From positions 1 through 64,000 of the forward strand of contig JBBQLG010000004.1 in NCBI GenBank assembly GCA_038327655.1: 64,000 nucleotides of DNA. The letters run 5' to 3'. The position numbers and the translations under genes are program-made. A model generated the notes under the pieces. That model made no database searches. It had not been told where the DNA came from and saw only the letters and a list, made by a program, of their open reading frames with translations. This document shows, piece after piece, positions 17,265 through 27,000 of the stretch. This stretch comes from JBBQLG01 sp038327655. GTDB lineage: Bacteria > Bacteroidota > Bacteroidia > Cytophagales > Spirosomataceae. Position 1 is the stretch's first letter. Each line of letters starts with the position of its first letter.

Positions 17265-17942
17265 ATGAAACAAGTAAAACGCTTCCGCCTTTCCCCGACC
17301 TTCGGGACCTTCCTTACTGCTGCCGGTTTGTTTATCGCCAGTGAATCCATTGCGCAGGATTACGCCCTGCTGACGACCAAATTGGACGAACCGACCAAGC
17401 CCAAGGCACCAACAGCCGCCAAGCCCTACTGGAAAATGGCAACCGAACCCGGTGCCGACAGCACGACGGTTGAATTTTACCAGCCCAACAATGCATTTGT
17501 GTACGGAGAGAAGCTGCCGAACAAGGCGGTGAAACTGACGAAGAAGACGATTCGTGCGATGAACGAAACAATGGAACGCCTGACGGCCCCGAACGCCCCG
17601 ACGCCCGCACCAAACACAGTGGCGGACGCCCTCAACGGCCACGCCGGGCCGTTACAGATGGGTACTTATGCGTCACGGGATGGCATTCACCTGCACCTGA
17701 TGCTGGACAATCCGGCCCGCGACTACGTCGTCATCGAACTGCTGGACAAGGATCGGCGCACGGTGTATCAGACCTCGACGCGGGAAGATAAGCCTCACTT
17801 CAAGTTCAATCTGGACGGTATGCCAATGGGCAACTACCAGCTTCGGGTGTTGGGCAAGAAGCAGCATTTCGAGCGCGACCTGACGTTTAACTACCCCCAA
17901 CCGGAACCAGCTATTCCCGCCATACGGATAGCCATCAAGTAA
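17265..17942 (+). CDS. Exported protein of unknown function
   Basis: 225 residues. Signal peptide ends near ESIAQ. A Pro/Lys/Ala-rich stretch follows, then a C-terminal beta-rich domain (GIHLHLMLDNPARDYVVIEL to NYQLRVLGKKQHFERDLTFN) that looks like a small immunoglobulin-type fold, but I cannot name the family. It is divergent from the sigma factor gene, with 127 bases between. A very strong bidirectional hairpin follows. Confidence 0.72.
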   Translation: MKQVKRFRLSPTFGTFLTAAGLFIASESIAQDYALLTTKLDEPTKPKAPTAAKPYWKMATEPGADSTTVEFYQPNNAFVYGEKLPNKAVKLTKKTIRAMNETMERLTAPNAPTPAPNTVADALNGHAGPLQMGTYASRDGIHLHLMLDNPARDYVVIELLDKDRRTVYQTSTREDKPHFKFNLDGMPMGNYQLRVLGKKQHFERDLTFNYPQPEPAIPAIRIAIK

Positions 17943-17954
17943 GGGTGATTTTTT

Positions 17955-18023
17955 AGCCAGTCCGGTAGAAAAGCAAATGCCATATCTCCAAGATACGGCA
18001 TTTGCTTTTCTACCGGACTGGCT
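17955..18023. terminator. Bidirectional terminator, 33-bp near-perfect stem
   Basis: Left arm 17955-17987 (AGCCAGTCCGGTAGAAAAGC...) pairs with 17991-18023 over 33 bp with one mismatch, leaving only a 3-base loop. It separates two convergent genes, the exported protein (+) and nadR-like (-), ending 6 bases from the latter's stop. Confidence 0.8.
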
Positions 18024-18028
18024 TGTTT

Positions 18029-18997
18029 TCAGGCCGTCAGCCAGCCATCCACTACGTCCGTAACAAGGGCCATCCGCTGCGCCCAATCGCCCGAAACGGG
18101 GAGGTAATCAATGCCGCGCCGGTCGAGTTCATGCTTAAATAACTGGTACATTTCGGCCCGGCGATGGCCCAGGTCGCGCAAACCGTCGGCCACCCAGGGT
18201 ACATCAATAGCCAGCAAAAAATACTGATCGTAGTGAATCCGTGTTTCCAGTTCGTGCAGGACGGCGGGTACCGCGTGGAGGTAATACTCGGAGTAAAGCG
18301 CAGTGGTGATGACGTCGGTATCGCAGAACACGACTTTGTTGGCAAGGGCGGTTTGGTCCAGTACGGCCTGCGTCTGGGCGTGTCCAATGCGGATGATGTC
18401 GTCGAGGGTGAAGTCGTTGGAGGTCAGCAAATCGCGCGACACCTCATGCGCGAACGTGGTCTGATAGTGCGCGGCCAGTTGCCGCGCCATCGTAGTTTTG
18501 CCGACGCTTTCGGGACCGTACAGACAAACTTTTTTCACGAAATAAGGCCGCACCACCGCCGGAATAAAGTCCCAGTAACGGAACGGGTGCTGCCGGATCA
18601 GCGTCGCCGAAACGGGTACCCGCTGCCGGGCCATGTCGAAATAAATGACCGGCAAACCCGAATGGCGGCTCAGCGGTTCGCCGTAGGCTTCGGAACAGAT
18701 AAACCCATCGACATCGGGAAAGCGACGGTGAATAAAAGCGGCCCAGTGTTTGGTGGCTTCGTCGAGCGGCAGGGTTTCGTCGTGAAAATCATCCGGTTCG
18801 CTCACGAGTTCGATGGCTGGCCGATGGCCGAACAGCGTTTGCAGCCACGACAGCCGCAACGCCGGGGGAATCGGGTCGTTGGGGGTGTAACTCATCGACA
18901 CAACCAGGTGGTCGCAGCAGGTGGCGGCAAACTCGATCAGCGCGAGGTGACCGGCATGAACCGGCATAAACTTCCCGAAGACAAGTCCTTTCTTCAT
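18029..18997 (-). CDS. nadR: NadR-type bifunctional NMN adenylyltransferase / ribosylnicotinamide kinase
   Basis: 322 residues. The N-terminal half is a nucleotidylyltransferase: GKFMPVHAGHLALIEFA (the GxFxPxHxGH motif) and PVSATLIRQHPFRYW. The C-terminal half is a P-loop kinase with Walker A YGPESVGKTTMARQLA. Together they phosphorylate nicotinamide riboside and adenylate the product to NAD. No N-terminal DNA-binding domain is present, unlike enterobacterial NadR. The start at 18997 is chosen because family similarity begins at MKKGLVFGKF; the frame upstream overlaps pnuC and is a chance extension. It lies 137 bases behind pnuC. Confidence 0.92.
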   Translation of the reverse strand: MKKGLVFGKFMPVHAGHLALIEFAATCCDHLVVSMSYTPNDPIPPALRLSWLQTLFGHRPAIELVSEPDDFHDETLPLDEATKHWAAFIHRRFPDVDGFICSEAYGEPLSRHSGLPVIYFDMARQRVPVSATLIRQHPFRYWDFIPAVVRPYFVKKVCLYGPESVGKTTMARQLAAHYQTTFAHEVSRDLLTSNDFTLDDIIRIGHAQTQAVLDQTALANKVVFCDTDVITTALYSEYYLHAVPAVLHELETRIHYDQYFLLAIDVPWVADGLRDLGHRRAEMYQLFKHELDRRGIDYLPVSGDWAQRMALVTDVVDGWLTA

Positions 18998-19134
18998 GGT
19001 ACGTAAAGAAAAATAAACACAGAGAAACGGGAAATAAACCGCATTGGCGAACCGGCGGAGATAACGGAGGTAAATAGTAAACTCTGTTTCCTCTGTGCTG
19101 TCCTCCGTTCCCTCTGTCGGTCTGCCGATTCGGG
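18998..19134 (-). repeat. Degenerate intergenic element between pnuC and nadR
   Basis: Contains imperfect copies of CACAGAGGAAACAGAG and CCTCCGTTATCTCCG in both orientations. The segment TAAACCGCATTGGCGAACCG at about 19035-19054 recurs with one change at about 45943-45962, again between a gene stop and the next minus-strand ATG, so it looks like a dispersed intergenic element. Confidence 0.4.
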
Positions 19135-19812
19135 TTAAGCCAACCGATATCCCCGGTATTCCCGCGTCCAGTTGAAGGCACCCAACAGGGCGATGAGGCA
19201 GAAAACGCCGTATTCGAGGGAGACAAATTTCACGCCTTTTATGAAGTAGACACCCGTCAGCACCAGATCGACCAGCAGCCAGACGTACCAGCACTCGACC
19301 CGTTTGCGGATCATCAGAAATGTAGCGACGATGCTCATCACGGTCGTGAACGAGTCGATGTAGGGAAACGCACTCGGCTTGCTGAAAGCCAGCGGAAACA
19401 GGGTATTCAGGTTTTGGGCAAATGCTCCCAGTACAACCGTGGCGACCAGTCCGCTCCCGCTCCAGATCAGCAAAGCCGCTGCCGGTGTCCGGCTGATGCG
19501 CAGTTCCTGCCCCTGATTCGGACTTTTCACAACCCCTTCGCCGGTACGCGGATGCGTCCAGGCCCACCAGCCCATGAGGTTCGTGACGAAGAAAAATACC
19601 TGCAAAAACACATCGGGGTATAGTTGAATCTGGAAAAAGAGGAAAAAGAACAGGATAACGTTCACCAATCCGATGGGCCAGCTCCAGACACTCCCCCGCG
19701 CCGAGAACCCAACGGCCACCGCGCTGGTAACGACCGCCAGAAACTCCAGATAACTCATGGGATACCCCAGCACGGTAAAGAAAATGACGTCGATGTCGAA
19801 AAAATGCCTCAT
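19135..19812 (-). CDS. pnuC: PnuC family nicotinamide riboside transporter
   Basis: 225 residues with about seven membrane helices (LEFLAVVTSAVAVGFSARG, IGLVNVILFFFLFFQIQLYP, FVTNLMGWWAWTH). The W..P.G..N......F......Y.D pattern and the NLMGWW motif are typical of PnuC. It imports nicotinamide riboside by facilitated diffusion; trapping depends on phosphorylation by the downstream NadR-type kinase. An internal Met at 19758 is an alternative start. It follows the pseudouridine synthase gene by 9 bases. Confidence 0.92.
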   Translation of the reverse strand: MRHFFDIDVIFFTVLGYPMSYLEFLAVVTSAVAVGFSARGSVWSWPIGLVNVILFFFLFFQIQLYPDVFLQVFFFVTNLMGWWAWTHPRTGEGVVKSPNQGQELRISRTPAAALLIWSGSGLVATVVLGAFAQNLNTLFPLAFSKPSAFPYIDSFTTVMSIVATFLMIRKRVECWYVWLLVDLVLTGVYFIKGVKFVSLEYGVFCLIALLGAFNWTREYRGYRLA

Positions 19813-19821
19813 CGGGCAAAC

Positions 19822-20439
19822 TTAGGGGTTTATACGCAGACCCGCGAACACGTCGGCCGCTATTACCAACCGAACGTCGGCCGGGTGCATACCCTCGGCG
19901 GTGAATGTTTCGATGGCCCAGCGAACCAAGCGCAGCGTGGGAAAGCCCACGGCCGCCGTCATTTTACGCACCTGCCGGTTTTTGCCTTCGTGCAGGGTGA
20001 TGGCTATCCAACTCGTGGGAATACTGGCCCGAAACCGGATGGGCGGGTTACGCGGGGGCAGGGCCGGGTCGGTAAGTCGGGCCACGCGGGCGGGCAGGGT
20101 CCGGTACGGTTTCCCGTCGACGGAGATGGTGACGCCCGTTTCAAGCTGCCGGATGGCCTCGTCGGTTACCTCGCCCTCGACCTGTACGTAGTAGGTCCGC
20201 AGGTGCCGGAACTTGGGGTCGAGCAGGCGGTGATTGAGTTTTTTGTCGTTTGTGAGCAGCAGCAATCCCTCACTGTCGGCATCGAGCCGCCCAACGGGAT
20301 ACACGTCTTTGGCAAACGGAAAATCCAGGTCGGCTAAGGTCGGTTTATCCCCCTCGCGGGAGAACTGCGAGAGCATCCCGTAGGGTTTATAGATGAGAAA
20401 ATAGTCCAGACCGGGATTCACGGGATTAAATGGATTCAA
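19822..20439 (-). CDS. RsuA/RluE-family rRNA pseudouridine synthase
   Basis: 205 residues. YFLIYKPYGMLSQFS at the N-terminus, the catalytic GRLDADSEGLLLLTND motif (Asp), KTYYVQV-like HLRTYYVQVEGEV, and HEGKNRQVRKMTAAVGFPTL near the end are all hallmarks. It lacks an N-terminal S4 domain, as in RluE, which modifies 23S rRNA U2457 in E. coli; that target is an inference. It precedes pnuC with a 9-base gap. Confidence 0.9.
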   Translation of the reverse strand: MNPFNPVNPGLDYFLIYKPYGMLSQFSREGDKPTLADLDFPFAKDVYPVGRLDADSEGLLLLTNDKKLNHRLLDPKFRHLRTYYVQVEGEVTDEAIRQLETGVTISVDGKPYRTLPARVARLTDPALPPRNPPIRFRASIPTSWIAITLHEGKNRQVRKMTAAVGFPTLRLVRWAIETFTAEGMHPADVRLVIAADVFAGLRINP

Positions 20440-20495
20440 AGAGGATTTTGTGATTTACGCCCACGCGACGTATTGCCAAATGGTAAACGAAGTGA

Positions 20496-20933
20496 TTAAC
20501 TACCGAGCAATGTATAGTCCTCCTCAAATACGTCCTGCCAGGTCAGGGTAGGGAGTGGTGCCCGTACCTGGGTTTCTTCCTGTGCTTTGCGCAGGGCCTG
20601 TTGTACGGTTTTATCCCAGATTTGGTCTATATAAAGGCGGTTCAGACTGGGCTTCTGCTGCATGATATTCTCAATATTTTCGCGGGCGTCCAGAATAAAA
20701 ACGGCCCAGCTTCCCGTCCGTTTTTCGGGTTGAATTTTCCACTTGATCACGTGCATCATGAGCCGCGAAAGCTGACTGCGCAACGCCCGGCGTAGTTCCT
20801 GCGACATACTATCCAATAAAACCTGTAATCCCTCAGACACTTGCTCGTAGTCCCCTTCGCCGAGTGTTGTTTGCAACTCGGAAACGGTTTCGACGTACGA
20901 GGTGGCCGCCATTTCTTCCCAGTTCCGCTTCAT
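20496..20933 (-). CDS. DUF29 family protein
   Basis: 145 residues, all helical and highly charged. MKRNWEEMAATSYVETVSEL at the start and a LSRLMMHVIKWKIQPEKRTG segment match the DUF29 pattern (short N-terminal helix, then L..LL.HLLKW..QP). Function unknown; the family is common in cyanobacteria and some Bacteroidota. The ATG at 20933 is preferred over the 20966 start because the family begins there. It sits 50 bases behind the Uma2 gene on the same strand. Confidence 0.75.
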   Translation of the reverse strand: MKRNWEEMAATSYVETVSELQTTLGEGDYEQVSEGLQVLLDSMSQELRRALRSQLSRLMMHVIKWKIQPEKRTGSWAVFILDARENIENIMQQKPSLNRLYIDQIWDKTVQQALRKAQEETQVRAPLPTLTWQDVFEEDYTLLGS

Positions 20934-20983
20934 ATGCACACTTAATTTTCCTGAATTTATCCTCAAACACCTATTCTACATAA

Positions 20984-21610
20984 CTATTTGCCAGTCAGAT
21001 CAATCGTCATACCCCGGTAGAGCCGTTGCAGCGGCAGGGGGCAGTTGTGCATCGCGTAGAGAATAGCCGTTGCGTCCTCGCCGTCGTAGTCACGCAGCAG
21101 CCAGGTAGCGTCGGGCTGACGGGTAAACACCGACACGTGGTAACGATCCTGATGAACCAGCACGTACTCCTGAAAACTGGGCAAGGTGCGGTAGTATTCA
21201 AACTTGGTGGTACGGTCGTGGGCTTCGGTCGACGGTGAAAGCACTTCCACAACTACCAGCGGATTGATGATTGTATCACGCCGGTTTTTGTAAAAAATGG
21301 GTTCGGCACAAATTACAACCGCATCGGGATATACTACTTTATCAATTGTCTCAATGCGGATTTTGGTATCACTTCCATTGACAAAGTAGACGTAATCCTG
21401 TTCGTCAATGAAGTTATTTATCAACGTAATAACCTTACCGGCCAAATTGTCGTGATTGAAAGTAGCTCCTGCCATCAGTCTGATTATTCCGTTGTGGTAC
21501 TCGTGTTTGTGCAGTGATTTCTCCTCGGCCCGGAAATAAGCGTCCAGCGATACCCGGCGGACCGGAGCCGGTTTCGGGCGGGGAGATGGAGGAGTCAGCA
21601 GGTCAGCCAT
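20984..21610 (-). CDS. Uma2 family endonuclease-like protein (DUF820)
   Basis: 208 residues with the PD-(D/E)xK-like core of the family: VVYPDAVVICAEP (Asp), PLVVVEVLSPSTEAHDRTTK (Glu and Lys) then FEYYRTLPSFQEYVLV. The biological role of Uma2 proteins is unknown; they are numerous in some genomes and often transferred. No partner except the DUF29 gene downstream is evident. Confidence 0.85.
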   Translation of the reverse strand: MADLLTPPSPRPKPAPVRRVSLDAYFRAEEKSLHKHEYHNGIIRLMAGATFNHDNLAGKVITLINNFIDEQDYVYFVNGSDTKIRIETIDKVVYPDAVVICAEPIFYKNRRDTIINPLVVVEVLSPSTEAHDRTTKFEYYRTLPSFQEYVLVHQDRYHVSVFTRQPDATWLLRDYDGEDATAILYAMHNCPLPLQRLYRGMTIDLTGK

Positions 21611-21674
21611 AGTGAAGTCTGTTTTCGTCTTTTCTCAAAGTTAATCCTAAATATTGACGTGATTTTAGCGCGGC

Positions 21675-22436
21675 TCAGCCCAGTTCCACCCAGACCGGGC
21701 CGTGGTCGGAGTGGACGGCGTTGCGGTGGTGACCGGCGTCGATAATCCGGTCGCGGAGGGGTTCGCTGACGGAAATATAGTCGATGCGCCAGCCCTTATT
21801 GTTCGCACGGGCACCAGCCCGATAGCTCCACCAACTGTATTCGACGGCGTCGGGGTGTTTGTAGCGGAAGGCATCCGTAAAGCCGTTACCAAACCAATGA
21901 CTTAGCCAGGCCCGTTCGTCGGGCAAAAAGCCAGTCGTATTTTTGTTGCGTACCGGGTCGTGGATATCCCGTTCGGTATGCGCAATGTTGTAATCGCCCA
22001 CGACAATCAGGTTGGGGCGTTCCCGCCGGAGGGCCTGGGCGTAGTCGTAGAAATCGGCCAGAAACTGCATTTTCACCCCCTGCCGTACTTCGCCCGTGGT
22101 GCCGGACGGAAAGTAGCAGTTCAGCACGGTCAGGTCGCCGAAGTCGGTGCGGAGAATACGGCCCTCGGCGTCGTAATGCGGCAGGCCGCACCCCAATACC
22201 ACATGGTCGGGTGCGGTTTTCGAGAAAGTTGCCACGCCGGAGTAGCCTTTCTTCTCGGCCGCATGCCAGTGATAACTGTACCCCAGTTCCTCAAATGGCA
22301 ACAGGTCGACCACGTCGTGGGTAGCCTTTACCTCCTGGAAACAGAGAATATCGAACGGCTGCGTCGCCAGCCAGTCGAGCAAACCGTTTTTGATGGCCGC
22401 CCGGATGCCGTTGACGTTGTAGGTGAGGAGTTGCAT
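21675..22436 (-). CDS. xth: Exodeoxyribonuclease III (AP endonuclease)
   Basis: 253 residues. MQLLTYNVNGIRAAIKNGLL, LCFQEVKA (metal-binding Glu), VVGDYNIAHTERDIHDP (Asp, Asn) and HSDHGPVWVEL (catalytic Asp-His) define the ExoIII group. It cleaves DNA 5' to abasic sites and degrades from 3' ends in base excision repair. The start at 22436 is one base after the stop of the small upstream gene, so translation may be coupled. The longer frame to 22526 is a chance extension. Confidence 0.93.
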   Translation of the reverse strand: MQLLTYNVNGIRAAIKNGLLDWLATQPFDILCFQEVKATHDVVDLLPFEELGYSYHWHAAEKKGYSGVATFSKTAPDHVVLGCGLPHYDAEGRILRTDFGDLTVLNCYFPSGTTGEVRQGVKMQFLADFYDYAQALRRERPNLIVVGDYNIAHTERDIHDPVRNKNTTGFLPDERAWLSHWFGNGFTDAFRYKHPDAVEYSWWSYRAGARANNKGWRIDYISVSEPLRDRIIDAGHHRNAVHSDHGPVWVELG

Positions 22437-22437
22437 T

Positions 22438-22671
22438 CTATTGATTGTGTTGGTTCGGGCAGCGTTCCTGCCAGTACGGTTTAACCACCAATAGATGACG
22501 TTTAGTTGTGGTTGGCTCAAAAACATGGTACTCGTTCAGCCAGTCATGCACCAGCCAGAAACGGTCATCTACCAACAGGGTATTCCATTCCGGGCACATT
22601 GCCGGGATACGTCGTTTTACAATTCTATCCCACGCAACCGGCGTAATTATCTCTTTGGTACTTTCCCCCAT
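22438..22671 (-). CDS. Small hypothetical protein
   Basis: 77 residues (MGESTKEIITPVAWDRIVKR..., ending KPYWQERCPNQHNQ). No family recognised and no signal peptide. Support is positional: it fills the gap between the MFS gene (30 bases upstream) and exonuclease III (1 base downstream, TAG-A-ATG), all on the same strand. Confidence 0.5.
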   Translation of the reverse strand: MGESTKEIITPVAWDRIVKRRIPAMCPEWNTLLVDDRFWLVHDWLNEYHVFEPTTTKRHLLVVKPYWQERCPNQHNQ

Positions 22672-22701
22672 AACCTACGAACGTTTACGGACAAACCGAT
22701 T

Positions 22702-23919
22702 CTAAACCAGCCCCGGCACGGGTTCTTCTGCGGGTGTTTCAACGCGTTTGCGGTCGTTGAAGAGCAGTACGAAAATGACCAGCACCACGGCGGCAATCCC
22801 GGCCGGAATGAGCCAGACGGTTTGCCATTGCGTTATACCGTTTACCGTGTAGTTCTTGAAGATAGCGTTCTGCACCTGCGAGCCAATAAACATACCGAGA
22901 CCATAAGTAGCTAACGTAATCATGCCCTGCGCCGAATTTTTATAGCGCGGACCGGCTTTCTGATCGGTATAAATCTGCCCCGTCACAAAGAAGAAATCAT
23001 AGCAGATGCCGTGCAGCAGAATACCAGTAAAGAGCATGATGGTGTTCTGACCGCCATAGGCAAAGAGTAAATACCGGCTCATCCAGGCCAGAATGGCGAT
23101 AATCAGGATGTTCTTGATCCCCAATCGCGCCAGAAATACGGGCAGCAACACCATAAACAGGAGTTCGGACACCTGCCCCCACGACATGTTGGAACTGACG
23201 TTTTTCATGCCCGTATCGGTCAGAAACAGGTTCGTCAGGTTGTAATAGAACGACAGCGGAATGCAGATGAGCAGCGAGGCCACAAAGAACGTAGCGAACG
23301 ACCGGTCCTTAAACATCGAAAACGCATCTAAGCCCGCCACCTGCGCAAAGGTGGTGCTTTGTCCCTTGCCCTTCGGCGGGGTATTGGGCAGGAAAAAGCT
23401 GTACACGCCCAGCACCACCGACCCCACGGCCCCAATCAGAAACAGGTTAGCCGTACCCGCCACGCCAAACACATCCAGCAAATACCCCGACACAATCCAG
23501 CCGATGGTACCCAGCACCCGGATCAGACCAAAGTCCTTTTCGGGATTGGCCAACTGCCCGAACGCCACCGAGTTGGACAGGGCCAGCGTAGGCATAAACA
23601 GGAGGTTATAGACTAAAATGCCCCAGTAAAACGCGCCGAAGTCGCCAACCGTCGTCAGGTAATACAGCACGGCCGCGCCCAGCAGGTGCAGCACCCCCAG
23701 CACCCGCTGCGCCGGAAAGAATTTATCGGCAAACAGGCCCACAAAAAATGGCGAGACCATGGCGGCAATCGCATTGGTCGCGTAGGCCGAGCCAATCTGA
23801 TCGGCGGAGTGGAGGGCCTTCGCAATGTAGGTGCCCATGGGTACGTACCACGAACCCCAGATCAGGAATTCGAGGAACATCAGTACGGATAGTTTTACGC
23901 GGATTTGGGGAGTAGTCAT
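22702..23919 (-). CDS. Nucleoside:H+ symporter family MFS transporter
   Basis: 405 residues with twelve membrane helices. The start LSVLMFLEFLIWGSWYVPMG and the internal LSNSVAFGQLANPEKDFGLI-RVLGTIGWIVSGY stretch are characteristic of the NupG/XapB-type nucleoside symporter family. Probably imports nucleosides using the proton gradient; the substrate is inferred. It is divergent from the SusC gene across 171 bases, so outer- and inner-membrane uptake could be co-regulated. Confidence 0.87.
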   Translation of the reverse strand: MTTPQIRVKLSVLMFLEFLIWGSWYVPMGTYIAKALHSADQIGSAYATNAIAAMVSPFFVGLFADKFFPAQRVLGVLHLLGAAVLYYLTTVGDFGAFYWGILVYNLLFMPTLALSNSVAFGQLANPEKDFGLIRVLGTIGWIVSGYLLDVFGVAGTANLFLIGAVGSVVLGVYSFFLPNTPPKGKGQSTTFAQVAGLDAFSMFKDRSFATFFVASLLICIPLSFYYNLTNLFLTDTGMKNVSSNMSWGQVSELLFMVLLPVFLARLGIKNILIIAILAWMSRYLLFAYGGQNTIMLFTGILLHGICYDFFFVTGQIYTDQKAGPRYKNSAQGMITLATYGLGMFIGSQVQNAIFKNYTVNGITQWQTVWLIPAGIAAVVLVIFVLLFNDRKRVETPAEEPVPGLV

Positions 23920-24019
23920 GCCGAAAAGTAGCCAATAAGTCTGATTGTTGAAAGCAACGAAAATTGAACAAAAATTGATAAAACCGTAGGATAAGTTCTT
24001 GTTGTATTCTGAAAATACC

Positions 24020-24027
24020 TATTTTTG
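24020..24027 (+). promoter_or_regulatory. Promoter of the SusC/SusD operon
   Basis: TATTTTTG matches TAnnTTTG. A TTG at 23999-24001 lies 18 bases upstream, as expected for the Bacteroidota -33 element. The predicted leader to the ATG at 24091 is about 57 bases. Confidence 0.6.
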
Positions 24028-24090
24028 AGCAACTTTCTGCCGCATTTAAGCAGATTAAACAAATAATCACTTACTATTTATACACTGTAC

Positions 24091-27000
24091 ATGAGAAAAA
24101 TTTTAGCTCTCTGTGTGTTGCTTTCGCTAACCCTGATGGGGTCGGCCTGGGCACAAACCCGCTCACTAACGGGAAAAGTTACCGATGGCACGGGGACCCC
24201 GTTGCCAGGTGTTTCTATTATCGTAAAAGGCACCACCCAAGGAGCCACTACCGATGCGGATGGCATTTACAAACTATCCGTTGACGCCAATGCTCGTGTT
24301 GGCTTTAGTGCCATCGGTTTTGTGAGTCAGGAAGTTGCCATCGGCAACCGGTCTACTCTTGATGTAACGCTACAAGACGACTCCAGACAACTCGAAGAAG
24401 TGATTGTGACGGGTCTGGCTACAAGCGTAAAGCGGTCCAACGCAGCTAATGCCGTCACCAGCATCGGCGCGGCTCAGCTTACAGGCGTTACCAAGCCCCA
24501 GACTGTGGATGGTGCGCTGAACGGCAAGGTACCGGGCGTACAGATCACGGCCAACAGCGGGGCACCCGGTGGCGGTTTTTCCGTAAAACTTCGCGGTATC
24601 TCGTCGGTAACGCAGGCATCCGAGCCACTTTACATCATCGACGGAGTGTACATTGACAATTCGCAGTTTAATACGGGAGCAGGCACTACCTCATTCAATA
24701 AAGCGGCTAACCAAACCGCTGGCACGCAGGATCAGGCCACGAACCGTATTGCCGATATAAACCCTGAAGACATTGAGAACATCGAAGTTCTGAAAGGGCC
24801 CTCGGCGGCTGCCATCTACGGAACGCGGGCAAACGCTGGCGTTATTATCATCACTACCAAGCGTGGCAAAACTGGCCGGACAACAGTCAACTTCGGGCAG
24901 GACATCGGTTATGCCGAAGTGAACAAGTATGCCGATCTGGCCTCGTCACCCTGGACGCTCGACAAAATCAACAACGGCGTTTTCTTAGTCGACAACGCAA
25001 CCATGCTCAGTCTCTACAACGCAGCCGGTGGCGATAAGGCCCCCCGCTACAACTACGAGAAAGAGATTTATGGGCAGAAAGGGCTGTTGCGGAACACTAA
25101 ACTGAACATTTCGGGTGGTACCGACAAACTGCGTTTCTACGTAAACGGCAGCGTGTTGAGTGAAGACGGTGTACAGAAATACACCGGCTTCAAACGGAAC
25201 TCGCTGCGGGCCAACATCGACGCCAAACTGAGCGACCGGATCGACCTGTCCGTTGGCTCAAACTTCGTGAATTCCTCGTCGTCGCGGTCTTTCTCCGGTA
25301 ACGATAATAACGGCGTATCGCTGGGATATAACCTCGCCTACCTGCCGCCCTGGTTGGAGCAGCACCAGAATGCCGATGGCACTTATCCGGCTAACCCAAT
25401 TACCGGACAGAACCTGTTTCAGGTGGTAGACAAAATGCGTAACACCGAAACCACAAACCGGTTTATCCAGTCGGCTTCGTTGAAATTTGCGCTGATTCGG
25501 CAGACGAACCACCAGCTTAACCTGTCGCTTCAGGGCGGTGTGGATTACCTTAACAGTCAGGCGCAGGCCTACGCTCCGCGTGATATGCAGTATTTCGTGG
25601 GGGCGGGTTTAGGCTATTTCGGTGCGGTACGGAATACTACCAATCAGGCACTGAATACCAACGTCCAGGCATTCCTGGTTGATAACCTGACGATAAAGAA
25701 CTTCAACTTCACGACTTCGCTTGGTGCGGTGCGCCTAACCAATAGTGGTGTGCAATCGTACATTGAAGGCCGGGGTCTAAAACCGGGCGACGTAAAAAAC
25801 CCGAATACGGCCGACACGCGAGTTACCGATACGTACTTAGTAGAAGCACCAGGCGGACGGGCAGTTGCCGACGTTGGATTCGTGGGGCAGGAAGAACTGA
25901 ACTGGAAAGACCGGGTGATTGCGACTGCCGGGGTTCGTTTCGACAAGTCGAGCCTGAACGGAAATCCGCAGAAGTTTTATACGTTCCCCAAAGCGTCGCT
26001 GGCGGTGAACGTAGCAAACTTTGACTTCTGGACCATCAAAAACACCGTTTCTGCCTTCAAACTGCGGACGGCCTACGGTCAAACAGGTCGGTCGGCCGGG
26101 TTTGGCAATACCTTCTCCTCACTGAGTAACTTAGTGATCGACGGTAAGTCCGGCGTGGCTGTACCAACCGTGTTAGGCAACGCGGCTACGGAGCCGGAAA
26201 TCGCGTCAGAAATCGAAGCGGGAGTTGATGTGGGTTTTCTCAACAACCGTGTTACGCTCGAAGCGACCTACTACAACAAGCAGGTAAAGAACTTCCTCTA
26301 CAACTATCAGTTGGCCCCCAGCGTGGGCGCATCGACCATCACCGCCTTTCCCGTGGGTGATCTGAAAAACCAGGGTCTTGAACTGAGTTTGACCGCGCAG
26401 GTTGTAAAGTCGACCGGGCTGAACTGGACCTCGACCATCAACTACTGGCTTAACCGCACCGTTGTCACGCGGCTGAGCGTTCCCAATTTCACGGTACCTT
26501 CATCGGGCTTTGGAGGATTCGGTACCAACCAGATTCTGGGACCGAGCAACGGCACTTATTTCTCACCAACGGCCTGGTATGGTACGCCTTACGTGAATGG
26601 TCAGCCGACAGCTTACGGTAACTTCCAGCCGAAGTTTAACTTGTCGACCTACAACACGGTCACATTCAAGAACTTTACGTTCTCGTTCCTGCTGCACTGG
26701 AGTTACAAGAACTACAACTCTACATTGAACCAGGAGTTGATGGACGAAGGCGGTACCTCGCCTGATTGGCTGAATAAAGACAATCTGTATCAGGCTGAGC
26801 GGGCCAAAGCCGGTTTGGCCGATGCCAGTACTTTCAACGGGGTAGCCCGTATTTATGGCAGCACGGGTGTCACCACCAAGCAGTACATTCAGGATGCCAG
26901 CTACGTAAAACTGCGCGAAGTGTCGCTGTATTACACGGTACCCAAAGCAGCTTTCTCGAAGGTATTTGGCAACGTAGTGCAGAACATCAAAGTAGGTGTA

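Noticed and set aside
18998..19819. Upstream extension of the nadR frame to 19819 (596 residues)
   Set aside because: The extra part overlaps pnuC, has biased non-protein-like composition and no family similarity. NadR begins at 18997.
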